Assembly: GCA_964529795.1 (NCBI GenBank)
Contig: CAZGXM010000003.1
Coordinates: 21,175 to 85,174 of the forward strand
From: CAZGXM01 sp964529795
GTDB lineage: Bacteria > Bacillota > JADQBR01
DNA length: 64,000 bases
Reading direction: 5' to 3'
Shown: positions 1 to 8,655 of the stretch, in pieces
How positions within the stretch are numbered: the first letter of the stretch is position 1
How the letters are laid out: each line of letters begins with the position of its first letter
The notes under the pieces: model-generated
Databases searched by the model: none
The model's input: only the letters and a program-made list of their open reading frames with translations
Told to the model about the DNA's origin: nothing
Program-made: the position numbers and the translations under genes

Positions 1-1
1 G

Positions 2-337
2 GTAGACGGGAAAATATTGGGGTTGTCGGTGAGGCCTCAGGGAGTCGGTACGCCCAAAATCGGTATGCGTGTCTATAAAAGCGGCGCCGCCACCGGAGTA
101 ACTACCGGCAGAATCCGTATTTTGGACATGACGGTGAGAATCAATTACAATTTCGGGAAAACGGCGATTTTTGAAAACCAGATACTTACCAGTAAAATGG
201 CGGGACCCGGGGACAGCGGTTCGTTGCTGGTGGACGGTAGCAAAAGAGCGTTGGGATTACTGGTAGGCGGGTCTTTTAACGCTGTTATTTACAACTCGAT
301 TGGCGATGTGCTGCGATTATTAAATGTTTCCATTTAG
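2..337 (+). CDS. Trypsin-like serine protease, C-terminal part (5' end outside window)
   Basis: The frame is already open at the left edge, so this is the last ~111 residues of a longer protein; a TTG at 17 is not convincing as a true start. It carries the catalytic-serine motif GPGDSGSLL and a following GLLVGGS strand, as in chymotrypsin-fold peptidases. Its sequence aligns end to end with the C-terminus of the next gene (shared K-S-G, T-x-GVT, GDSGSL and GLL motifs), so the two are tandem paralogues. Eighteen bases separate them and they are probably co-transcribed. Substrate unknown; no membrane segment is visible in the part present. Confidence 0.75.
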   Translation, partial: VDGKILGLSVRPQGVGTPKIGMRVYKSGAATGVTTGRIRILDMTVRINYNFGKTAIFENQILTSKMAGPGDSGSLLVDGSKRALGLLVGGSFNAVIYNSIGDVLRLLNVSI

Positions 338-355
338 GGGAAGGAGAGTGACAGC

Positions 356-1360
356 ATGGATAGGGCAGGAAAAGTCTTGGAAAAATACCGGGATTACCTG
401 ATGTCGTTGGATAACGTGGTGGGTGTGGGCATTGGTTACAAGATCACCCGTGGGAAGGAGACTGACGAGCCGGCTCTGGTGGTATTTGTCTCCAAAAAAT
501 TACCCCAAGTCTACCTCCGCGGGGAGAATATTATTCCCAAAAGATTGGACAAATTGCCCACTGACGTGGTGGAAGTGGGGGAAATCCATTTTTTTGATAG
601 CCGGACTGACAGGATGCGCCCCGCCCAGCCGGGAGTGAGCATCGGTCATTACAAGATTACTGCCGGTACTTTTGGCGCGGTGGTGAAAGACGCCGGCAGC
701 GGGGAAAGGCTGATTCTCTCCAACTGCCACGTACTGGCCAACGCCACCAACGGCAAGGACGGCAGGGCCCGGCCCGGTGACCCCGTTTACCAGCCGGGAC
801 CTTATGACGGCGGCACTGAGGGAGATACAATCGCCCATTTGGAGCGATATGTGCCCATACGCAGGACCTTTGAAGAGATAGAGTGTCCCATTGCCATGAC
901 TGCCGCTGCCGTGGGGGACAGGGTGGTGAAACTGGTACGCCCCAATTACCGCCTGCGGCTGGAAAAGGATTACGGTATTATAAACCGGGTGGACTGTGCC
1001 GTGGCCCGGCCGGCAAGCGACAAGGCAGTTTCTGAAGAAATCCTGGAATTGGGGAAAGTGACCGGTACTGCAGCCGCAGAGCCCGGCATGGCCGTACAAA
1101 AAAGCGGGCGAACCAGCGGTGTTACCAAGGGTAAGATAACAGCAGTGGCTGTAACTTTACGGGTGGCACTGGGCAACGGCGAATTTGCCCTTTTTACTGA
1201 CCAGATTGTCAGTGATATGTTCTCCCGGCCGGGAGACAGCGGCTCCCTGGTACTGGATGACCGGATGCGTGCCGTGGGCCTTTTATTTGCCGGGTCGGAC
1301 AACATTACCGTATTTAACAGGATTGAAAATGTGAAGGAAGCAATGGGAATTGAATTTTAG
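356..1360 (+). CDS. Trypsin-like serine protease
   Basis: 334-residue protein with a complete chymotrypsin-fold triad: His at ~125 in LSNCHVLA, Asp at ~213 in RVDCAVA, and Ser at ~295 in RPGDSGSLV. Residues ~1-90 form an N-terminal segment (KYRDYLMSLDNVVGVGIGYK) seen in bacterial proteins of this type. No signal peptide or membrane anchor is visible, so a cytoplasmic or spore-compartment location is possible. The ATG is preceded by AAGGAGAG at good spacing. It is the downstream copy of a tandem pair with the truncated gene at the left edge. The substrate cannot be deduced. Confidence 0.8.
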   Translation: MDRAGKVLEKYRDYLMSLDNVVGVGIGYKITRGKETDEPALVVFVSKKLPQVYLRGENIIPKRLDKLPTDVVEVGEIHFFDSRTDRMRPAQPGVSIGHYKITAGTFGAVVKDAGSGERLILSNCHVLANATNGKDGRARPGDPVYQPGPYDGGTEGDTIAHLERYVPIRRTFEEIECPIAMTAAAVGDRVVKLVRPNYRLRLEKDYGIINRVDCAVARPASDKAVSEEILELGKVTGTAAAEPGMAVQKSGRTSGVTKGKITAVAVTLRVALGNGEFALFTDQIVSDMFSRPGDSGSLVLDDRMRAVGLLFAGSDNITVFNRIENVKEAMGIEF

Positions 1361-1652
1361 TCCGGAGCAACCCGGATTTTCATGAAAACATACAAAACAA
1401 GATCAATGGGGGCGACACAACGTTCAGCTATATTTTGACAAGTGGGAGCAGTGGACTCCGTGAGTCACTGTCGGGTTAACGATGGTGAAGACCAGCAAAA
1501 TAAATGCCGATTAGGTGCAGCGGCGGGTTCACATATTGGCGCTCAAAGTAAATTATACGGGAGTTTAAAAGACCTTTAACCTGCCAGCCCGGCACTTGCT
1601 ACTCCAGGCAAATGCTGAGTATCAGCGGTTGGTTTTACTGGGGGTCGGAACA
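1361..1652 (+). other. Intergenic stretch, about 290 bases
   Basis: No convincing gene. A small hairpin (GACTC/GAGTC, CGT loop, 1454-1466) lies about 200 bases before the glycosyltransferase start. It has no T-run and is not a clear terminator. No riboswitch class was recognised. Confidence 0.4.
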
Positions 1653-2606
1653 TTGAAACAGCTGCCTGTATCTTTGGTGGTAACAGTAAAAAACGAAGAA
1701 AAAAGTTTGAAAGATTTTTTCCCTTCTGTTTTGGCCCAAACACGTTACCCCGGGGAAATGATTATCAGTGACGGCGGTAGCAGTGACGGCACATGGGATT
1801 TATTGCTCCAATTCAAACGGTTGGCGCCCTTTCAGGTGGAACTGTTGGCGCTTCCCGGTGCGAACATTGCCCGGGGTCGTAATGAAGCAATTGAAAAAGC
1901 ATGTTACCCCGTGATTGCCGTCACTGATGCCGGCTGCACGCTGGATAGAAATTGGCTGCGGGAAATTACCGCCCCTTTTCAGCTTTCCGAAACCGACGTG
2001 GTATCCGGCCGGTATATTCCCGAGGCTGATACTGCACTGCAGCAGTGTATCGCCGCACTCACCATACCCCAAAGCCCGTATTTTACCAAATTTCTTCCTT
2101 CCGGCCACTCTGTGGCGTTTAGCAAGAGGGCCTGGCGGCAGGTGGGGGGATATCCCCAGTGGCTGGATTACGGGGAAGATACTTATTTTGACCTGGCTCT
2201 GAGAAGAAATGGCTGTACTTTTGTGCTTGCCCCGGATGCGGTGGTTTACTGGGAACAGCGTAGGAATTTGAAAGCATTGTGGAAGCAGTTTTGGCGGTAC
2301 TCCCGGGGTGACGGCCAGGCCCACGTCTTTACCCAAATCTACCGCCGCCTCGGATTTTGCTGGAGCGGTACAGCGGTTGGCATAATAACAAGCGCATATC
2401 TTACACCGTGGCTGCTGCTTGCGTTGGTATTGGCTTTTGTGGCCTACAGCATTGGTCTGGCCAAAAAGAAGCTGCCCTTCACTGACATGCGCGTGTGGCT
2501 GTGGGGCCCGGCAGTGCTTTTAGTGGTAAGGACTGCCCAGGTATGCGGTTATGCGCTGGGCAGTCTGGAAAGAAGTACCGGCCGAAAGGGCCGGGGAGGC
2601 AAATAG
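1653..2606 (+). CDS. Family 2 glycosyltransferase, membrane-associated
   Basis: GT-A type glycosyltransferase. The N-terminus SLVVTVKNEEKSL begins the nucleotide-sugar fold, with SDGGSSDGTWD and VTDAGC (DxD-like) for sugar-nucleotide and metal binding, and a later GEDTYFDL acceptor-side acidic motif. The C-terminal ~80 residues hold about two hydrophobic segments, suggesting membrane attachment. I prefer the TTG at 1653, preceded by GGGGGTCGG, because homologous folds begin near here; the frame is open back to a TTG at 1596. It probably transfers a sugar to a cell-surface polymer or lipid. A broken second glycosyltransferase follows directly. Confidence 0.75.
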   Translation: MKQLPVSLVVTVKNEEKSLKDFFPSVLAQTRYPGEMIISDGGSSDGTWDLLLQFKRLAPFQVELLALPGANIARGRNEAIEKACYPVIAVTDAGCTLDRNWLREITAPFQLSETDVVSGRYIPEADTALQQCIAALTIPQSPYFTKFLPSGHSVAFSKRAWRQVGGYPQWLDYGEDTYFDLALRRNGCTFVLAPDAVVYWEQRRNLKALWKQFWRYSRGDGQAHVFTQIYRRLGFCWSGTAVGIITSAYLTPWLLLALVLAFVAYSIGLAKKKLPFTDMRVWLWGPAVLLVVRTAQVCGYALGSLERSTGRKGRGGK

Positions 2607-2959
2607 TGATACTCTTACTGACAAATATTGATTTGGTGGGCAGCCAACCCCTGCGGACCCGTTACCTGGCCAAATTTCTGGCACAAAAAATCGGCAACCG
2701 TTTGCTGGTTGCCCATGGCGGGGATGCGGGAAACGAAAACTCACTTGTCAAGTGGGGCTTGCAGTCCAGCCCGGGTTATTTCCCTATCACTGTCGCGAAT
2801 GGACCGTATGCCACCGGCATGTATTTGGCAGCAGTTGTCCCTGCACCTGAACAAAAAAGTGGATTTGTGTATCGTCCACGGACCCTGGGCGGAAGGTGCT
2901 GCTGTCAAAGGGTGTCAGGCCCTGGGTTGTGGAAAATCGGGTGGACGTTGTTGGAAAAT

Positions 2960-3169
2960 CTTTGGCAACGGGTTGAGGAATTGTTATGAAAGGCAGCAAG
3001 GGTATATATGTGAANNNNNNNNNNNNNNNNNNNNNNNNNNNNNNNNNNNNNNNNNNNNNNNNNNNNNNNNNNNNNNNNNNNNNNNNNNNNNNNNNNNNNN
3101 NNNNNNNNNNNNNNCTTTGGCAACGGGTTGAGGAATTGTTATGAAAGGCAGCAAGGGTATATATGTGAA
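2960..3169 (+). repeat. 55-base exact direct repeat flanking the gap
   Basis: Bases 2960-3014 and 3115-3169 are identical. The simplest reading is two contig ends covering the same sequence; a real duplication is the alternative. Confidence 0.9.
3015..3114. other. Assembly gap (100 N)
   Basis: Exactly 100 N. The 55 bases before it (2960-3014) are repeated exactly just after it (3115-3169), so the flanking contigs probably overlap or meet in a repeat, and the true gap length is unknown. Confidence 0.98.
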
Positions 3170-3243
3170 GAAGTTACTCGTGCCTACGCAAAAAACGGCC
3201 AACTCAAATTCAGGCAGCAAGGGTATATATGTGAAGAAGTTAC
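3146..3243 (+). repeat. Two 32-base direct repeats, 66-base period
   Basis: A 32-base unit (starts AGGCAGCAAGGG, ends GAAGTTAC) lies at 3146-3177 and 3212-3243, and its first 24 bases also stand before the gap from 2991. The 66-base period is 22 codons, so the repeat stays in frame in the broken glycosyltransferase (RQQGYICEEVT twice). Confidence 0.85.
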
Positions 3244-3307
3244 GGGCAATCCCCGATGAGCGAAAAATTCTCATCTTTTTTTATTTATCACAAATATCTT
3301 GGCAGTT

Positions 3308-3315
3308 CATACAAT
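3308..3315 (+). promoter_or_regulatory. Possible sigma-E -10 element (CATACAAT)
   Basis: CATACAAT matches the sigma-E -10 consensus CATACAnT and lies ~100 bases before the SPOCS/LysM gene. The -35 side is weak (TCACAAA, 13 bases upstream), so this rests mainly on the -10 and the expected mother-cell role. Confidence 0.35.
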
Positions 3316-3415
3316 ATATTAGTAAAAACAGAGTCTTCCAGGAAAGGGAGGTGTCACTTTTCTTGGAGTTCAGCATATATTAAGATGAATAATTTTATGA
3401 AAGGAGGTTGACTGC

Positions 3416-5047
3416 ATGTCTGATATTGATGTTGTAAAAAAACTATTGAAGGTGGAAAATGTTGTTGGTGAGGATACGATCCAGACCACTGTAACAAATG
3501 ATATTGAATTTCCCGTCAAAGTTAAAAAAATCTGGGATACCGAAGCAGAACTTGAAGATGTCACCGCCAAGCCCATTGAAGACAAAGTTATCATTGAAGG
3601 GGTAATTCACAAGCAGATTTTTTTTGTAGCGGATGAAGACAGAACTGTAGATGGTGTGCAATTTCAAAAAGGGGAAGTTTTTGAAAAAACCGTTGAAGAG
3701 AAATTCTCGGCATTTGTTGATGTTCCCGGCACCACACCGGACTTGAACGTCCAGGTACACCCGCGCATTGAATTTATTGACTACGATGATCTTGCAGATG
3801 ACCCCTATGTACCGACCGACACCTGGCGACAGACGGTTATCCTGGAAATCTTTGTCAAAGTCACGGAAACAGTACAAATCGAAGTAGTTACAGACGTCAC
3901 TTCTCCGGACATACAACTGGATGTCATCAAAGAATTACTTAAGGTACAGAGTGTGATTGGTGAGGACGAAGTCCAGGCAGAGGTGGATGAAGACCTTACC
4001 TTCCCGCGGAACGTAAAGAAAGTGAAGGATGTTACCACCAGGATTAAAGATGTGACGACAAAAATCATACCGGACAAAGTAATTGTAGAAGGCATCTTGC
4101 ATAAGCAGATTTTCTATGTGGAAAAGGATACCGGCAGAGTATTTGAAATGAGTGTGGACGAAGACTTTGATGCCTTTGTGGAAATTCCCGGCGCTGAAGA
4201 GGGTATGAACGCCCAGGTACACACCCGGGTGGAAAACGTGGATATCAACCTGAAAACGGATACTACCGCCAAACAGCGAACAATCATTGAAGTATTTGTC
4301 AAGGTAACTGAAGACCTGCAGATTGAAGTTGTAACCGACGTTGTTGGTGAGGGTATTGAGGTTGAGAAGGACCTGCTTAAGGTTGAAAGTGTGGTCGGTG
4401 AAAACGAAAAACAAACCAGTGTTACCAACGATGTTAGCTTCCCGGTACCGGTGAAAAAGATTGTAGAAACGCAGACTAAAGTGGAAATCAACCGCAGGGA
4501 TACCAAGCCGATAGAGGATAAGGTAATCATTGAAGGAACCATCCACAAGCAAGTATTCTTCGTGGACCTCTGTGACGACTCGGTCAGAGAAGAAAGTTTT
4601 GACGAAACCTTCTCCGCCTTTGTGGAGGTGCCCGGCACTGAACCCGGCATGAACCTGCAGATACATCCCCGGGTAGAGGATGTTCTTTACGAGGAGCCGG
4701 ATTACCCTGCCAATGTCTGCGAGATTGAGCCCTTTGACCCCGATGCCTTCCCGTGGAAGCAAACAGTGATTTTAGCCATATTTGTGAAAGTTACCGAAAG
4801 TGTCCAGCTGGATATCGTTACCGATGTGATCCAGGTTGGACCGGAACCCACCACAACCACCGAGTGCCCGCCGGGGACCACTTTGACCTTTGTGACCATC
4901 AAAGCCGGCGATACGCTGTTCAAGATAGCCCAACGGTTTAATACCACTGTGGAAGCTATCGAAGAACTGAACCCGGGCATTGACCCCTTAAACCTGCAGA
5001 TCGGGCAGACCATCAAGGTCTGCAGTATCAGCGGTGCGAAAGGATAA
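3416..5047 (+). CDS. Three-repeat SPOCS (DUF3794) protein with C-terminal LysM
   Basis: 543 residues built from three ~155-residue copies of the SPOCS/DUF3794 domain (about 1-160, 163-310, 313-470). Each starts with LLKVxxVxGE, contains KPIEDKVIIEG-type and HKQIFFV strands, and ends IFVKVTE-x-x-QIEVVTDV. A linker with PTTTTECPPG leads to a LysM domain (~488-537, IKAGDTLFKIAQRFN) that should bind peptidoglycan. SPOCS domains occur in SipL and other spore-envelope proteins, so a role in spore coat or cortex assembly is likely. There is no signal peptide, as expected for a mother-cell coat protein. A strong AAAGGAGG site precedes the ATG, and a terminator follows. Confidence 0.88.
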   Translation: MSDIDVVKKLLKVENVVGEDTIQTTVTNDIEFPVKVKKIWDTEAELEDVTAKPIEDKVIIEGVIHKQIFFVADEDRTVDGVQFQKGEVFEKTVEEKFSAFVDVPGTTPDLNVQVHPRIEFIDYDDLADDPYVPTDTWRQTVILEIFVKVTETVQIEVVTDVTSPDIQLDVIKELLKVQSVIGEDEVQAEVDEDLTFPRNVKKVKDVTTRIKDVTTKIIPDKVIVEGILHKQIFYVEKDTGRVFEMSVDEDFDAFVEIPGAEEGMNAQVHTRVENVDINLKTDTTAKQRTIIEVFVKVTEDLQIEVVTDVVGEGIEVEKDLLKVESVVGENEKQTSVTNDVSFPVPVKKIVETQTKVEINRRDTKPIEDKVIIEGTIHKQVFFVDLCDDSVREESFDETFSAFVEVPGTEPGMNLQIHPRVEDVLYEEPDYPANVCEIEPFDPDAFPWKQTVILAIFVKVTESVQLDIVTDVIQVGPEPTTTTECPPGTTLTFVTIKAGDTLFKIAQRFNTTVEAIEELNPGIDPLNLQIGQTIKVCSISGAKG

Positions 5048-5064
5048 ATATCCTGCAGATTATG

Positions 5065-5091
5065 ACCATGGCTCAGGCCGTGGTTTTTTTT
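5065..5091 (+). terminator. Rho-independent terminator
   Basis: Stem ACCATGGC / GCCGTGGT (one G-T pair) followed by eight T, just after the SPOCS/LysM gene. Confidence 0.8.
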
Positions 5092-5249
5092 ACCTTTAAA
5101 CCGGGCAGATTTGATAGCTCGCCGGCAAACAACAGCTAATTTTTTATCCCCCTTACATTAATTTGTCCGGTTAGGTTAACAATAATGACAGCAAGAAAAA
5201 GTTATTCACTGAGTACAGCCCGGACTCCGACCGGGGAGGAGTGGTCAGC

Positions 5250-6068
5250 TTGCATATTGTGGTATGTGCCAAACAGGTTCCTGACACATCGGAAGTGCGG
5301 ATAGACCCTGAGACCAATACGTTGATTCGTGAAGGCGTCCCATCCATTATCAATCCCTACGATGCCCACGCCGTGGAAGCAGCCATGGGCTTAAAAGATG
5401 AACATGGGGGTACGGTCACCGTGATTTCCATGGGGCCGCCTCAAGCGGAAGAAGTACTGCGCAAGGCCCTTTCCTTTGGGGTGGACCGGGCGATTCTGGT
5501 CAGTGACCGGGCATTTGGCGGGTCAGACACCCTGGCAACCAGCTACATCTTGACTGAAACCATTAAAAAACTGGACCGGGAGGAAAAAGTTGACCTGGTA
5601 ATCTGCGGCAAGCAGGCCATTGACGGGGACACTGCCCAGGTGGGGCCGGGAATTGCCACCCGGCTGGGTATCGCGCAGCTTACATATGTACTGGAAATTT
5701 TGGCATTGGACCCGGCAAATAAAAAAATCAAAGTGGCGCGCAAGCTGGAGGGGTCCAGGGAAATTTTGGAAGCGGCGCTGCCTGCGCTGCTTACGGTGGT
5801 GAAAGACATTAACGAACTGCGCTACGCTACACTCCCCAATATGATTCGTGCGGCACGTTCCCGGGCGGAAGTGTGGAATAAGGACGCTTTTGACATGGAC
5901 CCGGAACAAATAGGCCTGAAAGGTTCGCCCACAACGGTGCGCAAGATTTTTCCACCGCCGGAAAGGCAAGAAGGAGAAATTATCCCCGGCGGTATGGATG
6001 ATCCGGAAAAGGCGGCGGCAATATTGGTGGAAAAGCTGGTAAAACAGGAAATCATTGCGGACCGGTAA
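5250..6068 (+). CDS. etfB: Electron transfer flavoprotein beta subunit (FixA/EtfB)
   Basis: Begins HIVVCAKQVPDTSEV, the hallmark EtfB start, and contains the family stretch VDLVICGKQAIDGDTAQVGP and DPEQIGLKGSPT near the end. It binds the AMP/FAD site at the subunit interface with EtfA. The TTG at 5250 is chosen because GGGGAGGA lies 9 bases upstream; a GTG at 5241 sits too close to that site. First gene of etfB-etfA-fixC-fixX. In the bifurcating class EtfB binds the bifurcating FAD and receives hydride from NADH; that activity here is inferred from operon composition. Confidence 0.93.
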   Translation: MHIVVCAKQVPDTSEVRIDPETNTLIREGVPSIINPYDAHAVEAAMGLKDEHGGTVTVISMGPPQAEEVLRKALSFGVDRAILVSDRAFGGSDTLATSYILTETIKKLDREEKVDLVICGKQAIDGDTAQVGPGIATRLGIAQLTYVLEILALDPANKKIKVARKLEGSREILEAALPALLTVVKDINELRYATLPNMIRAARSRAEVWNKDAFDMDPEQIGLKGSPTTVRKIFPPPERQEGEIIPGGMDDPEKAAAILVEKLVKQEIIADR

Positions 6069-6083
6069 TTAGGGGGAAAAAAT

Positions 6084-7337
6084 ATGGCTGTTGAGGTTTC
6101 TAAAAAGAAATGTATCGGTTGCGGTCTCTGTGTACAGACTTGTCCTTTTGATGCATTGACCCTGGTTGACGGTGTCGCCGATGTTGACCCGGAAAAATGT
6201 ACCAACTGCGGTGCATGTGTTGAGGTATGTCCTACCGAGGCATTGGTGTTGGATGAACCACCTGAAAAAATGGCCAGAGAGGAAAAAGAGCAGGTCAAGG
6301 AAACTACCAAAACCGCCAGGGAAATGTCCGTGGAACTGACAAAGTACAAGGGAGTCTGGGTATTTATTGAACAAGTGGCAGGAAATGTAGCCCCGGTTTC
6401 CTGGGAACTGCTTGGGGCGGGGCGGAAGCTGGCGGATAAATTGAAGACATACCTGGCAGGTATCCTGCTGGGTGCAAATGTGGAAGATATTGCCGGTGAG
6501 GCTTTTGCATACGGTGCGGACAAGGTTTACTTGATAGAATCCCCCCTGTTAAAGCATTACCGTACCCAGCCATACGCCGAGGGTATTGTCAACCTTACAA
6601 ATAAATACCTGCCGGAGATTATCCTGATGGGTGCCACTACCATGGGCCGGGATTTATCCGGAGCGGTGGCCACCAAGCTGGCGACGGGACTTACTGCTGA
6701 CTGTACGGAATTGGATGTAGAGGCGGAATCCCGCTATTTGTTACAGTCGCGACCGGCTTTTGGCGGTAATATCATGGCCACCATTATCTGCCGTCACCGC
6801 CGCCCGCAGATGGCGACAGTCAGGCCGCGGATTATGGATATGCCTGACCGCCGGGAAGGCAGGCAAGGGGAACTGGTCCGCGCGAATCTGGCCTTAACAG
6901 AAGCGGACGTTGCTGTTAAGGTAATAGATTATATCAGGGAAAAAGGTAAAGCTGTTTACCTGGACAAGGCAGAAATCATTATCGCCGGTGGCCGGGGAGT
7001 GGGTAGCAAGGAAAACTTCCGGTTAATTGAAGAACTGGCCAAGGTACTGGGGGGGACCGTGGGTGCCTCCCGGGCGGCTGTGGAAGCAGGCTGGATCGGC
7101 GCGGAACACCAGGTGGGTCAAACCGGCACCACCGTCCGGCCCAAGGTGTATTTTGCCATTGGTATTTCCGGGGCAATACAGCACCTGGTGGGGATGCAGA
7201 CCGCGGATGTGATTGTAGCGGTCAACAGTGACCAGGAGGCGGCCATTTTTAAAGTTGCCACTTTTGGCATCCAGGGCGACCTATTTAAGATTGTTCCGGC
7301 TATGATCGAGCAGTTTCGCCGGCAATTGGGGCAGTGA
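6084..7337 (+). CDS. etfA: Electron transfer flavoprotein alpha subunit with N-terminal 2x[4Fe-4S] domain
   Basis: 417 residues, ~90 longer than a plain EtfA. Residues 10-20 (CIGCGLCVQTC) and 39-49 (CTNCGACVEVC) form a bacterial ferredoxin module binding two [4Fe-4S] clusters. After a charged linker comes the EtfA domain, ending in the FAD fold GGRGVGSKENF, GWIGAEHQVGQTG and YFAIGISGAIQH. The fused ferredoxin gives electrons a route from the flavin to a soluble low-potential carrier. It lies 15 bases after etfB behind an AGGGGG site and 16 bases before fixC. Confidence 0.95.
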   Translation: MAVEVSKKKCIGCGLCVQTCPFDALTLVDGVADVDPEKCTNCGACVEVCPTEALVLDEPPEKMAREEKEQVKETTKTAREMSVELTKYKGVWVFIEQVAGNVAPVSWELLGAGRKLADKLKTYLAGILLGANVEDIAGEAFAYGADKVYLIESPLLKHYRTQPYAEGIVNLTNKYLPEIILMGATTMGRDLSGAVATKLATGLTADCTELDVEAESRYLLQSRPAFGGNIMATIICRHRRPQMATVRPRIMDMPDRREGRQGELVRANLALTEADVAVKVIDYIREKGKAVYLDKAEIIIAGGRGVGSKENFRLIEELAKVLGGTVGASRAAVEAGWIGAEHQVGQTGTTVRPKVYFAIGISGAIQHLVGMQTADVIVAVNSDQEAAIFKVATFGIQGDLFKIVPAMIEQFRRQLGQ

Positions 7338-7353
7338 AGGAGGTTCTTCAGTC

Positions 7354-8655
7354 ATGTCGGAAAAATTTGATGTAATCATTGTTGGGGCAGGCCCTTCGGG
7401 GTTGGCTGCGGGATACATTTTAGCCAAAGCGGGCCTGGATGTGGTCATTTTTGAACGGGGCGACCACCCGGGAAGCAAGAACGTCATGGGTGGGGTGCTC
7501 TACCGCCGGCCCACGGAAGAAATAATCCCCAAGTTCTGGGAAAAGGCGCCGGTGGAAAGAGCCATTGTGGAGCAGCGCCTGTGGCTGGTGGACAAGGAAT
7601 CCGTGGTCACCTTGGGCTACCGCAGTAAAGGCTTTGGAAAAGAGCCTTACAACAACTTTACGGTGTTCCGGGCACGTTTTGACCGCTGGTTTGCCAAGCA
7701 GGTGGTAGCTGCCGGCGCCCTGCTAATTACTGAAACCGTGGTGGAAGACCTGCTCTATGACGGCAGCAGGGTTGTAGGTGTAAAGACAGGCAGGGATCAA
7801 GGCGAAGTGTATGGCAACGTGGTTATCATTGCAGAGGGAGTTAACTCGCTGTTGGCCCAGAAAGCAGGGCTGCAAAAAGACGGTATAAACTCTTCCCGGC
7901 TGGCGGTGGCGGTAAAGGAGATTATCGCCATGCCGAAAGAAAAAATAGAGGAGCGCTTTAATTTGGAGGAAGGGGAAGGTGCCACCATTGAACTGGTGGG
8001 CCATTCCACCATGGGCATGATGGGTACCGGTTTCATTTATACCAATAAAGATTCTCTTTCCGTAGGTTGTGGTGTTTTAATATCCCAACTGGTGGAGCAT
8101 GAGGGTTTAAGTCCCAATGAAGTATTGGAACATATGAAAAGCCACCCGGCAGTGAAAAGACTGCTGGCGGGCGGGGAAACAAACGAGTACCTGGCCCATA
8201 TGATTCCCGAGGGCGGCTACCGGGCTATTCCCAAATTGTGCCGGGATAACGTCCTGGTGGTGGGTGACGCTGCCATGCTCTGCAACGGTATTCACCGGGA
8301 AGGGTCCAACATGGCCATGATTTCCGGCAAATACGCGGCGGAAACGGTAATTGCCGCCCATGAACGGGGTGACTTCAGTCAGGGGATGCTGTCCGAATAC
8401 CGGCGAAAGCTGGAAAATTCCTTTATTTTAAAGGACTTGAAGAAGTATCAAAACGTGGGCCTGGTTATGGAAAGAAACCGCCAGTTTTTCAGTTTTTACC
8501 CTCATATTATCAACGCGGCATTGGAGGAATTCTTAACAGTGGACAGTATACCGAAAAAGGAAAAACAGCAGAAAATCTGGAACGATATTACCGCTGAGCG
8601 CTCAAAGTACCAGATAGTTAAAGACCTTTACCGCGGGTGGAGGGTCCTGGGATGA
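7354..8655 (+). CDS. fixC: FixC-type electron transfer flavoprotein:quinone oxidoreductase
   Basis: 433-residue FAD flavoprotein of the EtfQO/FixC family. It has the N-terminal Rossmann motif VGAGPSGLAAGYILAKAG (residues ~9-26), the GSKNVMGG motif typical of FixC, and a C-terminal FAD-binding GDAAMLCNGIHREGSNMAM. It accepts electrons from EtfAB and passes them, with FixX, to the quinone pool at the membrane. AAGGAGG precedes the start, and the stop overlaps the ATG of fixX by four bases, indicating translational coupling. Confidence 0.93.
   Translation: MSEKFDVIIVGAGPSGLAAGYILAKAGLDVVIFERGDHPGSKNVMGGVLYRRPTEEIIPKFWEKAPVERAIVEQRLWLVDKESVVTLGYRSKGFGKEPYNNFTVFRARFDRWFAKQVVAAGALLITETVVEDLLYDGSRVVGVKTGRDQGEVYGNVVIIAEGVNSLLAQKAGLQKDGINSSRLAVAVKEIIAMPKEKIEERFNLEEGEGATIELVGHSTMGMMGTGFIYTNKDSLSVGCGVLISQLVEHEGLSPNEVLEHMKSHPAVKRLLAGGETNEYLAHMIPEGGYRAIPKLCRDNVLVVGDAAMLCNGIHREGSNMAMISGKYAAETVIAAHERGDFSQGMLSEYRRKLENSFILKDLKKYQNVGLVMERNRQFFSFYPHIINAALEEFLTVDSIPKKEKQQKIWNDITAERSKYQIVKDLYRGWRVLG

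Larger units (their letters stand above)
2606..3259 (+). pseudogene. Broken glycosyltransferase-like gene interrupted by assembly gap
   Basis: A GTG at 2606 overlaps the previous stop and starts ILLLTNIDLVGSQPLRTRY, a plausible glycosyltransferase N-terminus. Sensible fragments then fall in different frames: VHGPWAEGAAVKG, then VVENRVDVVGKSLATG, then ENLWQRVEELL and YERQQGYICEEVTRAY. No single frame is intact, and 100 N interrupt it at 3015-3114. It could be a true decayed gene or an intact one spoiled by poor sequence at contig ends. The identity as a GT4-type enzyme is tentative; the frame breaks are directly visible. Confidence 0.45.

Noticed and set aside
1361..1652. Riboswitch before the glycosyltransferase
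   Set aside because: Only one short hairpin, no conserved core of any class I could recognise.
2991..3243. CRISPR-like spacing (32-base repeats, 66-base period)
   Set aside because: Only two to three copies, no hairpin in the repeat, no cas genes, and the period keeps a protein frame; better seen as a small duplication at an assembly gap.
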